Shown here in pieces: positions 43,485 to 52,419 of a stretch of DNA of 64,000 nucleotides; position 1 is the first letter of the stretch; every line of letters begins with the position of its first letter. The DNA comes from Firmicutes bacterium UBA6806. Lineage in GTDB: Bacteria > Bacillota > Clostridia > Peptostreptococcales > Acidaminobacteraceae. The position numbers and the translations under genes were made by a program. Under the pieces are notes generated by a model. That model had not been told where the DNA came from, searched no databases, and was given only the letters and a program-made list of their open reading frames with translations. Location: NCBI GenBank assembly GCA_002452745.1, contig DKFC01000022.1, positions 26,099 through 90,098 of the forward strand, in the 5' to 3' direction.

Positions 43485-44009
43485 ATGCAAAATCAAAAAA
43501 ATAAAAATTTCAAATCTTTAGTTATAATTAGTGTGCTAGCAATAGTGATTATCATGCTTGTGGCTTGCTCTGACGAAGAGGGAAAGATGGAAGATGGGCA
43601 GAATATTTTAAGCACCCAGACTTTTGAAGAAATAGATATTAAAGCACTGGCTCAATTGCTCATTCCAAATGCAGATGAGATTTGCATGAATACCTTTAAT
43701 GGTGTTATTGATGAAGAAGGGTACTTGGATAGTTTCAATTTAGTCTATATTGAGAAAGCTAAATCAGCAGAAAAGACACTTATGTATAGGAAGGATGCTT
43801 CTATTTTGAAGATTGTGGACACCACGTCAGAAAACTCAGTGGGTTATGGCTCTGCCAATGTGGACACTCTTGATAAGCTATCAGATAAGCGTATCATTGA
43901 AGCTGTTTCCGGTTATGATGCATGGGCAATTTATTTTAACGAACATACTGGCGTAATGGTTTATGGATTACCCATGGAAAAAGGAGACTCACCACAATTT
44001 ATTGAGTAA
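43485..44009 (+). CDS. Small lipoprotein of unknown function
   Basis: A 174-aa exported lipoprotein: basic N-terminus, hydrophobic core SLVIISVLAIVIIMLVAC with lipobox LVAC, then an acidic mature domain of about 145 residues. The start at 43485 was chosen for the AAAGGA site upstream; an in-frame ATG at 43455 has none. It follows the S41-like gene by 59 bp on the same strand and precedes a membrane protein gene, so the three are probably one transcript. I recognise no family. Confidence 0.65.
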   Translation: MQNQKNKNFKSLVIISVLAIVIIMLVACSDEEGKMEDGQNILSTQTFEEIDIKALAQLLIPNADEICMNTFNGVIDEEGYLDSFNLVYIEKAKSAEKTLMYRKDASILKIVDTTSENSVGYGSANVDTLDKLSDKRIIEAVSGYDAWAIYFNEHTGVMVYGLPMEKGDSPQFIE

Positions 44010-44045
44010 TGGATGATATCAATTTATCAATTGGAGGCAATCGGT

Positions 44046-44744
44046 ATGAGAAAGTTATATGACGCAATTGACGTGTTTATCCTAAAACATGGGAAAGCCA
44101 AAACGTTTTGGATCTTATTTGCACTTTATATGATTCTGAGTACGATTAGTATAAATATTGATGATTTCTTTCAAAAAAGGTTTGATATAAATGGTCATTC
44201 ATTTCATTATGTGAGCCGAGTGGGTGAAACATGGTTATTTGAAGACGATAACAAGAAACCACTAGAACTGAAGGTGGAAGGTAGGATTACAGATGCGTTG
44301 ATTGTGGAAGAGATGTCAGTGTTATACGATGGTCATTTATATGAGCGGAAAGCGTCGTATGCCAGTATGCAGTATAGTTATTTTAGAGACGGTGAAGTCA
44401 TTGCCACATCAGATTTCATAGATGTAATTGTGCAAAGTGGAAATGTCGTGTTGGAAGAATCGCCGCAGTTTTATGAGAAGACACTTTTTCAAAAACTCCA
44501 TGCACTTGCGGGGTATATTGCATCAGGACAGAATTTTTACTACAGATTGTTGTCGGGTTTTCTGGGGATTTTGGGTCTTTTAAGCATTGTCTATGCGACA
44601 TTTTTTTGGGAACTTAAATATGGTCTTTATGTTGATAATGGAGAACCCTCGAGATTTTATATTTCAACAAGCTATTTTATGGGGCTCTTGATCATGTTGA
44701 TGGGCCTTTTATTTCCATGTATTGCGGGGGGAATTGGGTTTTAA
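44046..44744 (+). CDS. Membrane protein of unknown function
   Basis: A 232-aa protein with an N-terminal membrane helix (about 22-40, FWILFALYMILSTISI), a soluble outer domain of about 120 residues rich in beta strands, and two C-terminal helices (LSGFLGILGLLSIVYATFFW and FMGLLIMLMGLLFPCIAGG). The ATG at 44046 follows TTGGAGG. Probably in the same transcript as the lipoprotein 36 bp upstream. No family recognised. Confidence 0.65.
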   Translation: MRKLYDAIDVFILKHGKAKTFWILFALYMILSTISINIDDFFQKRFDINGHSFHYVSRVGETWLFEDDNKKPLELKVEGRITDALIVEEMSVLYDGHLYERKASYASMQYSYFRDGEVIATSDFIDVIVQSGNVVLEESPQFYEKTLFQKLHALAGYIASGQNFYYRLLSGFLGILGLLSIVYATFFWELKYGLYVDNGEPSRFYISTSYFMGLLIMLMGLLFPCIAGGIGF

Positions 44745-44849
44745 ACTGTAAAATGAGTAAAATGCTGTATGCCAATACAAATTGATAAGAATATGAGTTT
44801 AGCGTCATCACAGACTAAAACTATATAATAAATAAGACGGATAAGTGTA

Positions 44850-45413
44850 ATGATGAGAATAGGTGTAATGATGAAAAAAAGAAATTTTATTATAATAGCA
44901 GTCATTATAATAGCTGTATTTGTTGCAGTTATAGCGGCAAGGACATCGCTGATGAGGCTTAAAACCACTACTACAGTATTAAGCGATGATGGTGACATAG
45001 GTGTCGTATGTGAATTTCAATTTTCCGATAGCTGGACTGCTTTTATGGATGGACGTCATACTTTGTATTCATATGATACAAGTGAATTCTTTCTATATGG
45101 TGTTGATGTCATACCTTATGAATCAGCAGACCAACTTAGACAGGCGTTTATGAATACAGCAGGAGCAGACTGGCGGCTTTGTGACGTGCCTGAAGCATTT
45201 TCTGATATCGCTCGTTGTTTTGACGATGTGATATATGGAGCGTATGAAGATACTCGAATTTTGAGGATGTACAAATTCATAGAAGACGCTTCATATGTGA
45301 CTGTCTTGGAATTTGATTATTCTCAAGATGATCAAATTCTGGAGGAGATTTATTTGGAAATAAAGGCGATATCAAAATCGTTTAAAGTCAATAAAACCGT
45401 CTTAATAGATTAA
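44850..45413 (+). CDS. Signal-anchored protein of unknown function
   Basis: Up to 187 aa with an N-terminal hydrophobic anchor (FIIIAVIIIAVFVAVIAA) and an outer domain of about 150 residues. The start is uncertain because a 12-bp sequence GTGTAATGATGA is repeated in frame 18 bp apart (44845 and 44863), giving two ATGATG pairs; the second, with AGGTG before it (start 44871), looks better supplied. I recognise no family. It is followed by a terminator. Confidence 0.6.
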   Translation: MMRIGVMMKKRNFIIIAVIIIAVFVAVIAARTSLMRLKTTTTVLSDDGDIGVVCEFQFSDSWTAFMDGRHTLYSYDTSEFFLYGVDVIPYESADQLRQAFMNTAGADWRLCDVPEAFSDIARCFDDVIYGAYEDTRILRMYKFIEDASYVTVLEFDYSQDDQILEEIYLEIKAISKSFKVNKTVLID

Positions 45414-45464
45414 TTTTCAACCATACCTCTAATTTTGAAAAAGAACTTTCAATTTAAGAAGTTA

Positions 45465-45517
45465 AAAATCCCTCGATTCAATTAAAAGCTGTCTCATTGA
45501 TTGAATTGAGGGATTTT
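45465..45517. terminator. Bidirectional terminator between 45.4-kb gene and speB
   Basis: An 18-bp stem with a single G-T pair (45465-45482 with 45500-45517), ending in AAAA on one side and TTTT on the other, between convergent genes. Confidence 0.85.
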
Positions 45518-45590
45518 ATATTTGAAAATTGGGTGTTGAGTTTATGGCTCTAAAAACGAAGCGCATAAACTCAAATATTATAGAGAAGTC

Positions 45591-46439
45591 TTATAAAATT
45601 GAGAGCAGGAGTTCCCGCATGACTTTACAAGCAGTGGCTGTGCTGACACCGCTTTGGTCGTAATGTGGGGAGAGTTCCACGATGTCTGCGCCAATGATGT
45701 TGAGACCTGATAACAACTTGATAATGTCAATTATCTCGTGAAAAAAGATACCACCTGGTTCTGGCGTGCCCGTACCGGAAAAGATAGATGGATCTAAGAC
45801 GTCTAGGTCTATGGTGACATAGCACGGTGTCTCAAGGCCGATCTCTTGAACCCGATTTTTAAGGGTGCTGTAGGTGAATTTTTCGAGAAAAGTATGCGAT
45901 TTGGCCCATTCGAATTCCCATTTTTCACCAGAACGAATGCAAAATTGATTGATTCGACCGTCCCCCATGAAGTCCCATGCCCTTCTAATCACCGCAGCAT
46001 GGGAGAGAGATTCGCCCATGTACTGATCTCTCAGATCGGTATGAGCATCGAAGTGAAGCAGAACCATATTTGGATATTTCTCAAAAGAGGCCTTGATAGC
46101 ACCTAGCGAGACAAGGTGCTCACCACCGATGAGAAACGGTTTCTTATTAGCGGTCAAGATGGTGCATGCCATCTCTTCGATTATTTCCAAAGACTTCTCG
46201 GCATTTCCAAACGGCAGGTCGAGATTGCCAACGTCTATCAGGGCGTAGTCTGCCAAATCCTTATCTTGATAGGGACTATAGGTTTCCAGACCATAGGAGT
46301 CCATTCTGATGAAGTCGGCGGCAAATCGAGTTCCGGGTCTGAAAGATGTAGTGCTGTCGAATGGAGCGCCAAAGATCACCAGTTCGGCATCTTTGAATTT
46401 GGAATCACATCCGATAAAGGTCTTTATATTAGAGTGCAT
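45591..46439 (-). CDS. speB: Agmatinase
   Basis: A 282-aa manganese-dependent ureohydrolase that splits agmatine into putrescine and urea. Metal-site motifs: GGEHLVSLG (His), LHFDAHTDL (Asp, His, Asp) and TIDLDVLDPS (Asp, Asp), plus GAPFDSTTSFRPGTRF near the N-terminus. It is the last gene of the polyamine operon, 14 bp after speE, with an AGGAGG site. Together with the arginine decarboxylase it makes the arginine-agmatine-putrescine route. Confidence 0.94.
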   Translation of the reverse strand: MHSNIKTFIGCDSKFKDAELVIFGAPFDSTTSFRPGTRFAADFIRMDSYGLETYSPYQDKDLADYALIDVGNLDLPFGNAEKSLEIIEEMACTILTANKKPFLIGGEHLVSLGAIKASFEKYPNMVLLHFDAHTDLRDQYMGESLSHAAVIRRAWDFMGDGRINQFCIRSGEKWEFEWAKSHTFLEKFTYSTLKNRVQEIGLETPCYVTIDLDVLDPSIFSGTGTPEPGGIFFHEIIDIIKLLSGLNIIGADIVELSPHYDQSGVSTATACKVMRELLLSIL

Positions 46440-46453
46440 GTGCGCCTCCTATT

Positions 46454-47299
46454 TTATTCTTCAAGTAGTTTTTTGACGAAAGTAGGAAGCGCGAAGCAAC
46501 CAGTGTGTAAATCTGTGTTGTAGTATTTGGTCTCAAGGCCAAAAGCCTCCCACGCTTCTTTCTTGAAATCCTTGATTGGGTCAAGTGACTTTGAGGCGAA
46601 ACCAAAGAGCCAATGGCCAGAAGGATAAGTCGGCATGTGGAATTGATACACTTTGCTGATTGGAAAGAGCTTCTCTATTTTGTCGTGAGAGCGTTTCATT
46701 TCACGAGCGTAGTTGGGATAGTAAGGACTCTCGTGTTGATTGATTAAAATGCCGTTTTCAGTGAGCGCGTTAAAGCAGTCGGTATAAAAGGCAACGGAAA
46801 AGAGTCCTTCCCCAGGGCCGATTGGGTCGGTGGAATCCACAAGGATTAGATCGTATTCACCAACTTTGCCCTCGATAAATTTCAAACCATCTTCAAAATA
46901 TAAAGTCACCCTAGGATCATCTAGTTTACCTGCGGTTATTGGCAAGTATTTTTGGCAAGCTCTGACAACCATCTCATCTATTTCAACCATGTCGATCTTT
47001 TCGATATGCTGATAGCGGGTTAATTCTCTCACTGTACCGCCGTCGCCGCCACCTATGACGAGTACGCGTTTAATAGACGGATTTGTTGCCATGGCAACGT
47101 GCGTAATCATATCGTGATAGACGAATTCGTCTTTTTCATTGACCATCATGAGGCCATCAAGCGTAAAAAATGTTCCAAATTCTTCTGATTCAAAGAAGTC
47201 AATTTGTTGAAACGGACTTTGTTCAGAGTAAGTGTGTTTTTTGACTTTGATTGAAAAATCAACTGTATCGGTATGTTTTTCTGTGTACCATAATTCCAT
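46454..47299 (-). CDS. speE: Spermidine synthase
   Basis: A 281-aa aminopropyltransferase that uses decarboxylated SAM and putrescine to give spermidine and MTA. Landmarks are ELWYTEKHTD at the N-terminus, LMMVNEKDEFVYHDMI, VIGGGDGGTVRE and the catalytic-loop DSTDPIGPGEGLF. AGGAGG precedes the ATG. It lies between speA and speB with 14-bp gaps on both sides. The MTA by-product can be recycled by mtnN at 20.8 kb. Confidence 0.95.
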   Translation of the reverse strand: MELWYTEKHTDTVDFSIKVKKHTYSEQSPFQQIDFFESEEFGTFFTLDGLMMVNEKDEFVYHDMITHVAMATNPSIKRVLVIGGGDGGTVRELTRYQHIEKIDMVEIDEMVVRACQKYLPITAGKLDDPRVTLYFEDGLKFIEGKVGEYDLILVDSTDPIGPGEGLFSVAFYTDCFNALTENGILINQHESPYYPNYAREMKRSHDKIEKLFPISKVYQFHMPTYPSGHWLFGFASKSLDPIKDFKKEAWEAFGLETKYYNTDLHTGCFALPTFVKKLLEE

Positions 47300-47313
47300 A
47301 TCAGAACCTCCTA

Positions 47314-48762
47314 TTATCGTTCTACTATGACTTTGATAAAGTCAGCATTTGGGTCTTCCATTCCGGTGACAACACCATGTGAAGCCTTGAAGAGTTTAAT
47401 TTGGGCGATGACAGATTCATTGATTCTCTCACCATAGCTGACAACGGGAATTCCCGGAGGGTAGCTCATGAGAGATTCTCCACTGATTCGTCCAAGTGTG
47501 TTTTCAAGAGCGACCATCTCTTTATCTGCATAGAAGGCCTCTCTGGGTGTTAGAACCACTTTTGGGTAGTGCAAATCTATTTTTTGATAGTCAATTCGAG
47601 TTGTGAAGAATCGACTGCTGATGTCTTTGAGAGCGTTAATCAGTGCGTCGACGACATCATAATCGTCCCCAACGCTTAAGATTGCAAGAGAATTATACAC
47701 ATCGCCAGTTTCCATCTGAATATTGTATTCGTCCCGGAGAATGTCATAGAGCTCCATCCCGTTTAGGCCCATATTGCGTGTAGTGACGCTGAGTTTGGTG
47801 GGATCAAATCCATAGATTCCAGGTCGGCCTTCGGCTTCATGGCCAATTGCATAGCATCCGGGAATCTGATTGATTTCCCTTCGAGCATATTCCGCAACTT
47901 CAATGATGTGTGAAAGAATTTTATATCCCTCTGTGGCAAGCATTTTTCTAGCCACATCCAACGAGCCCATCAGTAGATAGGAGGGACTGGTTGTCTGCAT
48001 GGTGTTGATGACCTTTCGAACGTATTGACCATCTATTCGACGGGTTTTCACAAGCAGCGCGGAACTTTGAGTCAGCGATCCGCCAGTTTTATGAAGGCTC
48101 ACAGAGGACATATCTGCACCTGCTTCCATGCCGCTCATTGGAAAGCCCTCGTGGAAGTGAAAGTGGCTGCCATGAGCTTCATCTACAAGGGCGTACATCC
48201 CCTTTTCGTGGCAGAAATCCACAACTTCCTTTAGGTTGCAGACTGCACCGTAGTAAGTTGGATTGATGATAAACGCGGCTTTGGCTTCTGGATGTTCTTC
48301 GTAGGCTCTTTTGAGACTATCCAAGGTGATGTTGTGAGAAACGCCCATCTCGCTGTCGATTTCAGGTGACATGTAGACGGGTTCTGCGCCACAGAGTATC
48401 AAAGCGTTGATGGCAGATTTATGCACGTTTCTCGGCAAGATAATCTTATCACCAGTGGAGACAGTGGTCATAATCATCGTTTGAACGGCAAAGGATGTTC
48501 CACCTACAATAAAGTAGCCTCGATCTGCCCCGAATGCATCTGCCAACAGGTCTTCTGCCTCTTTGATGACGCTGACTGGATTGCCTAGAAAATCAAGGGG
48601 TTTCATGGAATTTACATCCAATTCCAGCATGGCATCGCCGAAATATTCGGCGTATTCTCTCAGACCTCTGCCGTGTTTGTGTCCAGGGACGTCAAATGGG
48701 ATGACCTTTCTGTCTCGATAGGCTTTCATAGCTGTAAAAACAGGGGTTTTAGAATGATCCAT
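47314..48762 (-). CDS. speA: Biosynthetic arginine decarboxylase, aspartate-aminotransferase fold (Orn/Lys/Arg decarboxylase family)
   Basis: A 482-aa PLP enzyme. PGHKHGRG, YFIVGGTSFAVQ, LPRNVHKSAINA, ALVDEAHGSHFHF and the PLP-Lys motif SLHKTGGSLTQSS identify the group. The length matches the Bacillus SpeA type rather than the large inducible decarboxylases. Specificity for arginine is inferred from agmatinase in the same operon; lysine or ornithine cannot be excluded by sequence alone. GGAGG is 9 nt before the ATG. Confidence 0.9.
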   Translation of the reverse strand: MDHSKTPVFTAMKAYRDRKVIPFDVPGHKHGRGLREYAEYFGDAMLELDVNSMKPLDFLGNPVSVIKEAEDLLADAFGADRGYFIVGGTSFAVQTMIMTTVSTGDKIILPRNVHKSAINALILCGAEPVYMSPEIDSEMGVSHNITLDSLKRAYEEHPEAKAAFIINPTYYGAVCNLKEVVDFCHEKGMYALVDEAHGSHFHFHEGFPMSGMEAGADMSSVSLHKTGGSLTQSSALLVKTRRIDGQYVRKVINTMQTTSPSYLLMGSLDVARKMLATEGYKILSHIIEVAEYARREINQIPGCYAIGHEAEGRPGIYGFDPTKLSVTTRNMGLNGMELYDILRDEYNIQMETGDVYNSLAILSVGDDYDVVDALINALKDISSRFFTTRIDYQKIDLHYPKVVLTPREAFYADKEMVALENTLGRISGESLMSYPPGIPVVSYGERINESVIAQIKLFKASHGVVTGMEDPNADFIKVIVER

Positions 48763-48783
48763 TTATCAGGCCTCCTTTCTAGG

Positions 48784-49596
48784 CTACAACTTTGGAATGT
48801 TTCTGCCGTAGTAAATTTCAGACATCTCTTTTTTGAGCTTTGAAACAATTTCACGTTGTTCTTTTGCTGTGAGATCGTCTTTATTGACCTCAAAGAGGTA
48901 GTTGGTGAGTTCAAAATCTTTGAGCATCATCTTGGTGTGGAAGATGTTCTCTTGATAGACGTTGACGTCAATCAACTGGTATTTATTCAGTGTGCGTTTG
49001 GCGATGTAGTTTTGAATGGAACTGATGTTGTGATCTATGAACAACTTTTGACCAGAGGCATCTCTCGTAAAGCCTCTGACACGATAATCAATGGTGATGA
49101 TGTCCGAGTCAAAGCTGTCAATTAGATAATTTAAAGCTTTGAGTGGCGATATCTGGCCACAGGTTGAAACATCTATGTCAACCCTAAACGTGCTGATGCC
49201 GTTGTCAGGGTGATACTCAGGGTATGTGTGAACGGTCAAATGGCTCTTGTCTAAGTGTCCCACCACATGTTGTGGGATATTTACAAGAACGCCCTTATTG
49301 CAAGAAGCATCTAGTCCGTCTACTGGGACTTCCTCTTCGGAGATGAGGATGGTGACACTGGCACCTTGAGGTTCGTAATCTTGCTTTGCTACATTGAGGA
49401 CATGGGCTCCGATCATCTTTGTCACGTCCTTGAGAATATGTGTCAGACGTTCCGAATTATATTGTTCATCAATATACTCAATGTATTTTTTTCGATCTTC
49501 TTCAGTCCTAGTGTAACTGATGTCGTAAATGTTAAAACTCAAAGTCTTAGTCAGGTTGTTAAATCCATGTAATTTAATTTTTTTATAACCTTTCAA
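48784..49596 (-). CDS. speD: S-adenosylmethionine decarboxylase proenzyme, Escherichia coli type
   Basis: A 270-aa proenzyme of the long (class 1A, enterobacterial) type, not the short Bacillus/Thermotoga SpeH type. [58 protein letters not shown] (split here only for description) and [16 protein letters not shown] match closely. Self-cleavage at about Lys117-Ser118 in DKSHLTVH makes the pyruvoyl group. The start is a TTG at 49596, with GAGGAGGGG upstream; the next upstream candidate would put that site inside the gene. First gene of the speD-speA-speE-speB operon. Confidence 0.93.
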   Translation of the reverse strand: MKGYKKIKLHGFNNLTKTLSFNIYDISYTRTEEDRKKYIEYIDEQYNSERLTHILKDVTKMIGAHVLNVAKQDYEPQGASVTILISEEEVPVDGLDASCNKGVLVNIPQHVVGHLDKSHLTVHTYPEYHPDNGISTFRVDIDVSTCGQISPLKALNYLIDSFDSDIITIDYRVRGFTRDASGQKLFIDHNISSIQNYIAKRTLNKYQLIDVNVYQENIFHTKMMLKDFELTNYLFEVNKDDLTAKEQREIVSKLKKEMSEIYYGRNIPKL

Positions 49597-50090
49597 CTGA
49601 TGACCCCTCCTCAATTAAAAATACTTGACCGCCGATTATTACTGATAATCACGGAATTAAAATGTGTTTAAAACCGTTAGATAATACTTAAAATATTAAC
49701 CTTTAAGTATACTAATACTAATTTTTACACAAGTACAATTATAACAGAAAAAATTATAAATACTAGTGTTTTGTCGGTTTTTTTACGCAAATTTTTCATA
49801 AGGTTTTTTAACAATTTAAAGTTTAAAATATTAAGTTTATTAAAAGGCACTAACAAACTTTAGAAGTGTTTGTAATCGCGAAAAGTAAGTGAAATTGCCA
49901 CGTGATTGCCAATCGTGGATGCTTTTGATTCTATAATTTGAACGCAAAAAATGCTTATATAAATCTATTAAATACATAAAACACAATGGAAAGTAACAGA
50001 AAAAAACCATAGATGAAATAAAGATGGTAAAAAAGAATGTTCGGAATAGGGCGAATTTAATCGAAATCATGTGGAGGTTTTAGACAATAG
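49597..50090. other. AT-rich intergenic region upstream of speD
   Basis: About 490 bp without a supported gene. On the minus strand a TATAAT lies near 49740 and could be the -10 of the spe operon. An inverted repeat GATTAT/ATAATC (49634-49650) would lie in the leader. Most of the stretch is very AT-rich. No coding region with a ribosome site was found. Confidence 0.4.
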
Positions 50091-50118
50091 AAAATACTCC
50101 TCGTAAGAGGAGTATTTT
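50091..50118. terminator. Bidirectional terminator-like hairpin
   Basis: AAAATACTCCTC/GAGGAGTATTTT, perfect 12-bp stem with a GTAA loop. It lies downstream of gabD on the minus strand, 149 bp after its stop. 50119-50266 contains only a small GGGTAT/ATACCC inverted repeat. Confidence 0.6.
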
Positions 50119-50266
50119 CGGGGTTGATATTCATGTGATTCTGAAATAGTATCCTATTTCGTTTGGCTTTGTAAGTATTTCAATAAATTGATTTGAGGGT
50201 ATTCACATCATACCCGATGCGGTTTGAATCTAAACAATTTTTGAAAAAAATCGTGTTGAAAATCAA

Positions 50267-51703
50267 TTAATACTGAATAGCCACGTATTTGAGAACGAGG
50301 TATTCTTCGATACCATAAGAACCGCCTTCACGTCCAAAACCACTCATTTTCACACCGCCGAAGGGTGCTTGTGAAGCGCTGATTCTGCCAGTGTTGACGC
50401 CCACCATTCCATATTCCAAAGCATCGCTGATTTCCACGCTTCTGCTGAGGCTGTCGCTGTAAAAGTAAGAGGCAAGACCAAAAGGCGTCCCGTTGGCAAT
50501 AGCGATTGCCTCTTCATCCGTTTCAAAGGTCATGATGGGGAGAATCGGTCCAAATGTCTCTTGACTTGCGATGAGCATGCTCTCAGTGACATTTGCAAGG
50601 ACAGTGGGTTCGAAGATGTACCCTCCTTTTCCGTTGTTAGCTCTGTAGCCTTTTCCGCCACAGAGGCATTTAGCGCCCTTTGCGAGGGCGTCGTTCACTT
50701 GACTTGCTATCTTATTGAAGCCTTTCTCGTCTATAATTGGGCCCATATCCACATTGGTAAAGCCATCTCCAAAGGTGAGTGCTCGAACACGGGGAAGGAG
50801 CTTTTCGATAAAGGCCTCTTCCACTGATTGATGGACGAGAACTCGATTGGTGGCGATACACACTTGACCGCAGTTTCTGAATTTAGAATCCACAGCGCCT
50901 TGAGCTGCCTTGTCTAGGTTGGCATCATCAAAGACGATAAACGGTGCATGACCGCCCAGTTCAAGCGATAACTTCTTCAATGTGTTGGCACTTTGAGCCA
51001 TGAGTGTTTTACCAACTTCAGTTGAGCCGGTAAAAGATACCTTTCGAATAGAGGCATCCTCCATGAGAGCGTTGCCTATTTTGGAAGAACTTCCAGTCAA
51101 TAACTGACAGACGCCGGGAGGAAAGCCCGCTTCATGAACGAGTTCGAAAAATTTAACTGCAGTGAGTGGCGTCTGACTTGCTGGCTTGACGATAACAGTA
51201 CAACCAGCGGCAAGGGCAGGTGCCATTTTTCTAACGAACATCGCCAACGGGAAATTCCAAGGGGTGATGATACCCACTGGGCCAACAGGTTCACGCTTTA
51301 CTTGGTATTGAAGCCTCGGAGCAGATGGCTCTAGCAAGTCGCCGGTAAGTCGAATGCCTTCTTCGGCATACCAAGTGACATAGCTTGCGGCGTAGCGGAC
51401 TTCAACTAGAGCTTCTGCAAGGGGTTTTCCCTGTTCTAAAGTCATGGTTTCTGCCAAGGCATCTTCATGGTCGCGCATGAGTTTATCCAATTTTCTCAGA
51501 AGAGATGCGCGCTCATAGGCGGTTGTGTTTTTCCAAGATTTAAAGGAAGCAGTTGCACCGAGAAGTGCTTCCTGAATATCCTCATCAGAGGCAGTGGCTT
51601 GGTTGCCAATACATGCCAGCGTATAGGGGTTGATAACCTCAAAAGTTGTGTTGGAAGTGCTTTCTCTAAAACTTCCATTTATATAGAGATTTCCTTTTAT
51701 CAT
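50267..51703 (-). CDS. gabD: NAD(P)-dependent aldehyde dehydrogenase, succinate-semialdehyde dehydrogenase type
   Basis: A 478-aa enzyme. PWNFPLAMFVRKMAPALAAG, KPASQTPLTA, FTGSTEVGK, LELGGHAPFIVFDDA with the catalytic Glu, and NCGQVCIATNR with the catalytic Cys show a full active site. The overall sequence, particularly the NCGQVC motif and the C-terminal KMSGFGREGGSYGIEEY, is closest to GabD-like succinate-semialdehyde dehydrogenases; related aldehydes such as glutarate semialdehyde or gamma-aminobutyraldehyde from putrescine are possible. AAGGAGG precedes the ATG. It neighbours the polyamine operon but is separated from it by a terminator and its own start. Confidence 0.87.
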   Translation of the reverse strand: MIKGNLYINGSFRESTSNTTFEVINPYTLACIGNQATASDEDIQEALLGATASFKSWKNTTAYERASLLRKLDKLMRDHEDALAETMTLEQGKPLAEALVEVRYAASYVTWYAEEGIRLTGDLLEPSAPRLQYQVKREPVGPVGIITPWNFPLAMFVRKMAPALAAGCTVIVKPASQTPLTAVKFFELVHEAGFPPGVCQLLTGSSSKIGNALMEDASIRKVSFTGSTEVGKTLMAQSANTLKKLSLELGGHAPFIVFDDANLDKAAQGAVDSKFRNCGQVCIATNRVLVHQSVEEAFIEKLLPRVRALTFGDGFTNVDMGPIIDEKGFNKIASQVNDALAKGAKCLCGGKGYRANNGKGGYIFEPTVLANVTESMLIASQETFGPILPIMTFETDEEAIAIANGTPFGLASYFYSDSLSRSVEISDALEYGMVGVNTGRISASQAPFGGVKMSGFGREGGSYGIEEYLVLKYVAIQY

Positions 51704-51787
51704 GTGATACCTCCTTTTTCATAAAAGATAGTTATTAGACGGAATAAATGAATTTACTGTTGAGAAATCGCTTAGAACAGGTGCTAG

Positions 51788-52237
51788 CTAGAGATAGGAG
51801 GTGACTTTGTCAATAAAGAGGATTCCATCCAAATGATCCAGTTCATGGCAGATGCATTTGGCAATTTCACCTTCTCCCTCAATGACAACTGAGTCGCCAT
51901 TTTCATTGAGGTATTTTATTTTAACGTATTCTGGACGCTTGAGATTTCCCCATTTTCCTGGAATACTCAGACAGCCTTCTATAACATCTTGTTCGCCTTT
52001 AACTTCGATTATTTCGGGGTTGATGAGTTGAACCAGTCCCTCTCCCATATCGTAGACGACAAGACGCTTTAAAATACCTATTTGGGGTGCTGCAAGACCA
52101 GCACTGTTATCTGTGTTATAGAGGGTTTCAACCATATCGGCTAAAAGGGTCTTGATTCTGTCATCAATCTGCTCAACGGGTCTGCATTTTTTTCTGAGGA
52201 TGGTGTCGCCGTAAGTGCGAATTGTTCTGATAGCCAT
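51788..52237 (-). CDS. def: Peptide deformylase
   Basis: A 149-aa metalloenzyme removing the N-formyl group from new proteins. All three family motifs are present: SAGLAAPQIG (motif I), EGCLSIPG (motif II, metal-ligand Cys) and HELDHLDG (motif III, two His and catalytic Glu). The start MAIRTIRTYGD at 52237 has AAGGAG 7 nt upstream and the N-terminus expected for the family; a longer reading frame upstream is not supported. There is no adjacent fmt or priA, so this may be one of several def copies. Confidence 0.94.
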   Translation of the reverse strand: MAIRTIRTYGDTILRKKCRPVEQIDDRIKTLLADMVETLYNTDNSAGLAAPQIGILKRLVVYDMGEGLVQLINPEIIEVKGEQDVIEGCLSIPGKWGNLKRPEYVKIKYLNENGDSVVIEGEGEIAKCICHELDHLDGILFIDKVTSYL

Positions 52238-52419
52238 TGTAAACTCCTTATCTTTAAATTTGATTTGTAAACGGTAATGGATTAGTTCCATTTTACTGCG
52301 TATTATGGGTTCTGTCCATTCTGGCATCTATTTTATCAAAGTGAAACGGCTGTCATGTGAACAGTTGTGAGTAAAGTCCAAGTATAGTAAAATAGAAAGA
52401 GGGAACATAGGAGGAAGAT

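Noticed and set aside
49840..50070. 76-codon minus-strand ORF upstream of speD
   Set aside because: No ribosome site, very AT-rich, composition typical of random AT-rich DNA (long Phe/Ile runs).
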